DNA of 64,000 nucleotides from Macrotrachela quadricornifera (Eukaryota; Rotifera; Eurotatoria; Philodinida; Philodinidae): positions 352,681-416,680 of the forward strand of contig JAJEKB010020262.1 in NCBI GenBank assembly GCA_022393335.1, given 5' to 3'. The notes beneath the pieces were generated by a model that had not been told where the DNA came from, did not search any database, and saw only the letters and a program-made list of their open reading frames with translations. Positions 55,101-61,100 of this stretch are shown piece by piece. Each line of letters starts with the position of its first letter. The first letter of the stretch is position 1. The position numbers and the translations under genes are program-made.

Positions 55101-58100
55101 CTGGCAGTAACTCGGAAATCCATCGATGTATACATCCTTGTATCTGCTATGTAGAGTGCTTCAATCCATTGTCGGCTAGTGAAAAAGCTTGTACAAACAG
55201 GATCAAATGATATCGTGTTGGAAACAAAAGCTTTATAAGGTATACTGATTGTCGAACAAGGACATGAGAGTGTTTGGCCATAAACCGAATAAAGATGATT
55301 GAAGAGAGATGGTGTGATATTTGAGATGGTAACTACTCGAGTTTGCGGATTCATCAAGGTGGTAGTAACGAGAATATAGAATGACACTAGAAATAAATAG
55401 ATGAATGAAAAAAATCTTTAATATTCTCAAAAGTACTGTTTTTTTCTATTTTGTACCACTCATTGTCATATAGAGTTCATTTTGAAAAGCCCAAATTTAT
55501 GTGTATTCAAATAAAAAGAAATATTTATTTTGATAGCACATGAGAAATAACATATGATCATATTATGCACACTAATACAGTGAATAGTTAATGACAAGTC
55601 ATCACTGTTCTTCTTCTATCTATGAGTAATTAATAATTTTATTTTATAATTTGGAGAATGAGTCATACATTTTACTGTATCAATTATATATAAAGGAATG
55701 AGAAATAAATTTTTGCGAATACCATTATCAAAATGATCTAAATAGCAACAATTTTTCAGCTACGTTAGAACATTTCGAGGCCATGTGCCGCAAAATACAA
55801 CAAAAAATGGCAGCTATCATCTATTAGTGACAGTAAATTGCGTTTAGAGAATCTAGTCATATTTTCTATATGTGCACCTTTTTACTACAATTAAAGATTG
55901 ATTCTCGTCTTTTCTTGAAAACTTTTAATAGTAGACGCTCTCTAATATTGGAAGTCAGTATTTCGAAAACAACATTTAAATATGTCGCATTTTCCAATTA
56001 GCCGTTGCCACACATACAAATAGCGTTAACTCTGTCGAAACGACCATTCCATGTTTTTATCACGTGGCAAGCTCTCGCTTGTTGATTCAAATCCAGTGTA
56101 ACAAGTTTATATGAGAAAACTTTAACGAAACTATCAAATATTTTTCTTTGCTGGACATCGTTGAGAAATGCTTTTTTTATTAAACTACGAACTGTTAGAA
56201 AGTAAATCTAATGTGTAAGTAGACAGAAGCATTCTAAAAAGTTTTTTCTCGGTCATTTCACCAATCAAGAATATCATGTTGAGCCAACGAAAGCAAACTT
56301 TGACTGCAATACTTCTTGTAATATGCTGAACTTATTTGCACAAATGATGCAAGGACATCGTCATGTGTAAAATCGCTTTTTCGTTCTGATTATTGTCACT
56401 AGATAAGCCTTAGTGAATTGAGCATAAGTTCATTTTGATTTTTAAATTTTTTGAGTTGAGTAAGCATTGTTTTGTTGAATATGAAGCCTTTAAACTAACA
56501 CTACTCATAAAGCTCATCATAATCAGATTGACAGCTAAGATCTTATCTGATGATAGCTTTAATAATCACTACACTACTCGAAACATAACACTATTGTTAA
56601 AGGTATTCATTTTTCAGAAAACATTTGCCTACAACTCTCTGACAAAATAAGAATGTCTTTATAAGAATTTTATATTTTACCAAAGAACAGTTCATTTTTG
56701 ATAAAGTTTTTGGGCCATCGTACTGATCGGATGAACCATTTTCGGGTACGATCCTTAGCTGAAAATTTGATCATCACGGGTTTTACGAATAATGTTGATT
56801 TAAAATCGTCAAATTCAGTAAAATAAGCATTATTCAACTAAGAAAGCTTACATACACAAACTTAGATGAACTTATTTAGGAAAGTAGGTAATGGACTATT
56901 CAATCACTTTTAATTCTAGACTACGTGCATCATATACTCTCTATTAATCTACGAATACCCTGAAATCCTAAGGAACTCTAGAAAAATTAGTCTTAAAAGC
57001 TCGACTTGAAATTTTGTACAAAGATAGGTCTTAACATATCCAACGCGATTCATTTTTCTTACAAAAATTCTTCGGCGTATTCATTTTCGTGGATAGCTAA
57101 CTTAAAATAAATGCAGTTAATGATCTTTTCATTATCTTCTACCGATTATTCATCGTTCTGTTCTTTGTACTATCACATAATGAGTTATTTTTTGTGATCA
57201 ATGAAAAAATCCTTCCCGTTACTTTTTCGTTCTTTTAAATCATATGAATAGTATGTGCGAGATAAGAGAACGAAATTTTCACCCTTTTCTCCCTTGTTCT
57301 TATGTCTCTGTGCTTCATTGTATAAAAGCGATCGAAACTTGGAAATAATTCACGTATCGTTTGAAGAAATTGATACAGAACGGAGCGCTATCTCACTCAG
57401 TGAAGTGAACTCTTTGGATGATGGTTTTGATCAAATGTATCTTGAATCTAGAAGTTTCGACGAAGAAGTTAATGATGAAGCGATGGATTCATAGATCCGG
57501 GATCAAATAGAAACAGACTTGGATGCAGACTTCCTGGAGAATGATGGGTTCATCGGAGAAGTAACTTCTACTTCAGAAAATAGTACAATCAATCTTATAG
57601 ATAGCTATCGACATTTATCACCGACAAAATCATTGGTCTTATGATTCGTGAAACTAATCGATACGTGGAGCAATGTTTGCAAACACATGAGATTATCAAA
57701 CTATCAAACATTTGTCAATGGAAACCAACTATTGACGAACAACATGCTCAAGTTCTTTGGGATCATTACTGAGATGGGTCAAGCACAAATGCCAAAATTG
57801 AACTACTACTGGAGCAGCAATCAGTTGTATGAATCTGAGATCATTCGAAGTACCATGATGAGAGAAAAGTTTGAATTATTACTCAAATTTTGGCATTTTG
57901 CGAACAACAATGAGAAGCATCCAAGTCAAGAGAGGCTGTTCAAGTTGAAACCGCTTTTGGATCTACTAGAAGCCGGATTTTCATCAGCATACATTCCTCG
58001 CTCACTTATTACTATCGACGAAACAATAGTACCGTGGCGAGATAAGCTTTCATTCAAGTAATATATTTCTGGAAAGCGCACAAATATGGGGTAAATATAT

Positions 58101-61100
58101 ACGAGATACTAGCTACTAATGGATACACTTGAAATTTTCTGGTTAGCAAGACTCTACGGTCGGTCTTGGGCATACTCAAACAGCAGAATATGAATTTATT
58201 GGATGATCTTTTGCGATGTTTTCGAATCGTAGCTGCAAACAACTTCCTTACCGGCATTTCTCTTGAGAAACGTTTGTTAGAAGATGATACACATCTTATA
58301 GGGACTTTGAGAAGCAGCCATGCCGGATCAGGGAACCAAGTTCGTCACAAAAAGCTCCGTCGTGGTGAAGTGTAAGGATGCCAGAATAGAAACGGAATAA
58401 CATTAATCTTGTAGAATGACAAAAGAGATACGCGCTGGTGATATCCATAAGACTTTCATATTCAGCAACTCTGATGAACACTGAGAAAACTAGTATTCAA
58501 AATGAGTGCATTATGATGCTACAAGTTGTACTGGATTACCTCAAAGGAAAACAGGGTATTGATTCATCTGATCTGCTATCAGCGTATTATACATGTCTCA
58601 TTGATTTTCGTGACGGCAATAGTCAATAGCTGTTTGATATACAGGGAAAACTATGCCGCAAGTGACGTTACCATTTTGTAGTTTTGTGAAAACCTCATCC
58701 AATCTTTACTACTTGGTATGTCATCCGAGAAGCTGAAATCTGCTTCGAGACAAAAATAAACAAGGCAAATGAAGCACAAACTCGCTGATCACAAGCTCGA
58801 GGAATTCAAAAGATCTATCTGCAATGGCCAAAGGCACTGTGCGGACTGCTACGAAAAAGTCACACACGAGAAGCAAGTAATTCGACAACAAAGCAAATAA
58901 AAACCTTTTGTTTTGATTGTTTCAATGAGAAACATTATGCTACTCAATAAGTAATTGAAACAAAAATTAGTGTAACCTTTTGCCGAAGAAAAAAAGAAAA
59001 AGAAAGTGTTTTTCTTTTAATTTTCTTGTCGGACTATAGTAGGTTCCATCGTGCCGAATGTATTAACGAAAATGCTCTATCGTGAAAGTTTTAGATCTTT
59101 TAATTTGCTTCTATTCTAAGATGCATCTATCATAAAAGCATGCCATTACGTTGCTCATTCATATAGATGGATTCTTTTTTCGTATTTCACGACAGAAGCA
59201 AATCAAAAGGTCTGACATTTTCACGATAGTCTATTTTTATTAAAGTCAATCTTTCTGCAAAATTTCAAGTCGAACTCCAAAATTCAGTTTTCGCAATATT
59301 CATAATTTATTAGATACCACACAATGCACATAGTCTCGACTCAAAAGTGATAGAGTCCGTGACACATTCTAATAATATGCCACCACAACAAATAGAAGTA
59401 GTTAAGGGTGAAAGGTTGCCATTTCTTATCTTAGAACGTCAAGCCATTGCAATGTCCTTAAAAATCATCGGCAATAATAAGCACTGGTTTCTTACACATA
59501 ATAATATGGAAATATATTGGAACAATGATATGAGTAGGAATCAGTAGTAATCAGCAACTACTTATATTTTAAAGAAATTTATTTTGATAGAAATTATTGA
59601 AACTACAAATTTTCCACAATGTGAGTGAGATCAATTCTGAGTTTAACAGAAAAGAAAGAGCAACTCCAGTATGTGTCTTTTACTCGAAATTGAAAGTGAA
59701 ATGGGGATTCGATAGAATCCTGATTTAATCAGGCTCTACATAGATATTATTTCATTGTTTATTGACATAAATGTATGAATAAATACAAAAGGTACCAAAG
59801 ATAATACTTAGATTTCTCGATACGTTCACAAATTTATCTTGTTCACGGGACAAAACTTTGAACTATCAAACGACGATCAAATGCGAGCGCAAGCCTGTGT
59901 TAAGGTTAGTCTAATGTTTTCCTTCAGAAAAGTATTCCAGCTAATGTAAACAATGCATAATTGTCACATTTTCTGAAACTCATGTATAAATTTTTAAATA
60001 TCTTGGTACTCAAACGACATTCGATAATTTTTAAAGTAGCCTCATTGATAGCATCGAGGTATCTACTTTTGTAGAATTTATTCTATTCTGTAAATATCTA
60101 AAGAAGTTTAATATAAAATGCAAGAGAGTAAAAGCAGACTACATATTTCAGATATTAGTGGATTCCGATGAATTCTGATGGATCCTAACGAATCCTAGTT
60201 GTTCCTAATGTATCCTTATGTAGTCAAGTGATGCCAGCACAATTTGCTTGAAGTGAATGAAAAATAATTGTTGTCTAGGCAATTAACAATAGTTCTCGAA
60301 GGCTAAAGTATAGTTTTCCAGTACAATCATTTTCAATATTTTAATTTTTAATATCAACAGTGTCATAAAAATATAGTTTACTCAAGATCAAATGAGAAAC
60401 GAATGCAAATATTGTAACTTTCTTAACTTCTGAGGAAGGTGTCTCAACCGTTTAAAAGCTTTCGACTCCATCTTTTGGCTAAAAGTAGGTTTCAGTGAGA
60501 TTCAGAAAATCCTAAAAGTGTTTGTGTCCACGGCTCTTCACTCTCCATGTATGATGAATTCTATGTCAATAAATAGACTTTCTATTATTTGTTTTGTAAT
60601 ACCTTTTCTCTACCTTTGTAGAGGCTTTGGGCGTTAAATATATTAAAAAAATTCAGTCACAGGCATTAATCTATCTAAATTTCAAAACTGAATCAAGAAG
60701 TATTGTAGTTTGAAGAAAGACGTTTTTGCTCTTAGGCATTTCCTTCTATGTCGCAAAGTTTAAAAAAAAATCATGTAAAGCTTGTTTTGTTTGACAGAGG
60801 CTTGATCATATTTGTGGAGAGTAGGGTCACAGGCACAGACGCTTTTAAAATTTTCTTGGCCTCACAGAAACTTACTTATTTTCAAAACATGAAGTCAAAA
60901 GCTTTTAAACAATTTGGATACTTTCCTCGTCATACCAAAATAAAAAAAAACTAAACAAAACTTCTTATATTTTTCTCATCTCTGATCACGATATGCATGG
61001 CTTCCAATAAGATTGAGTTTATTTATAAAGTATGATTGTAATGAATCTCATGATGACAACATCGAATAGGAATGGAAGCCCCTATAACATTTAGTCTCTG

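Noticed and set aside
56999..59275. TTAA target duplication for the piggyBac element
   Set aside because: TTAA occurs at 56993-56996 on the left but no matching TTAA adjoins the right candidate end, so the boundaries remain tentative.
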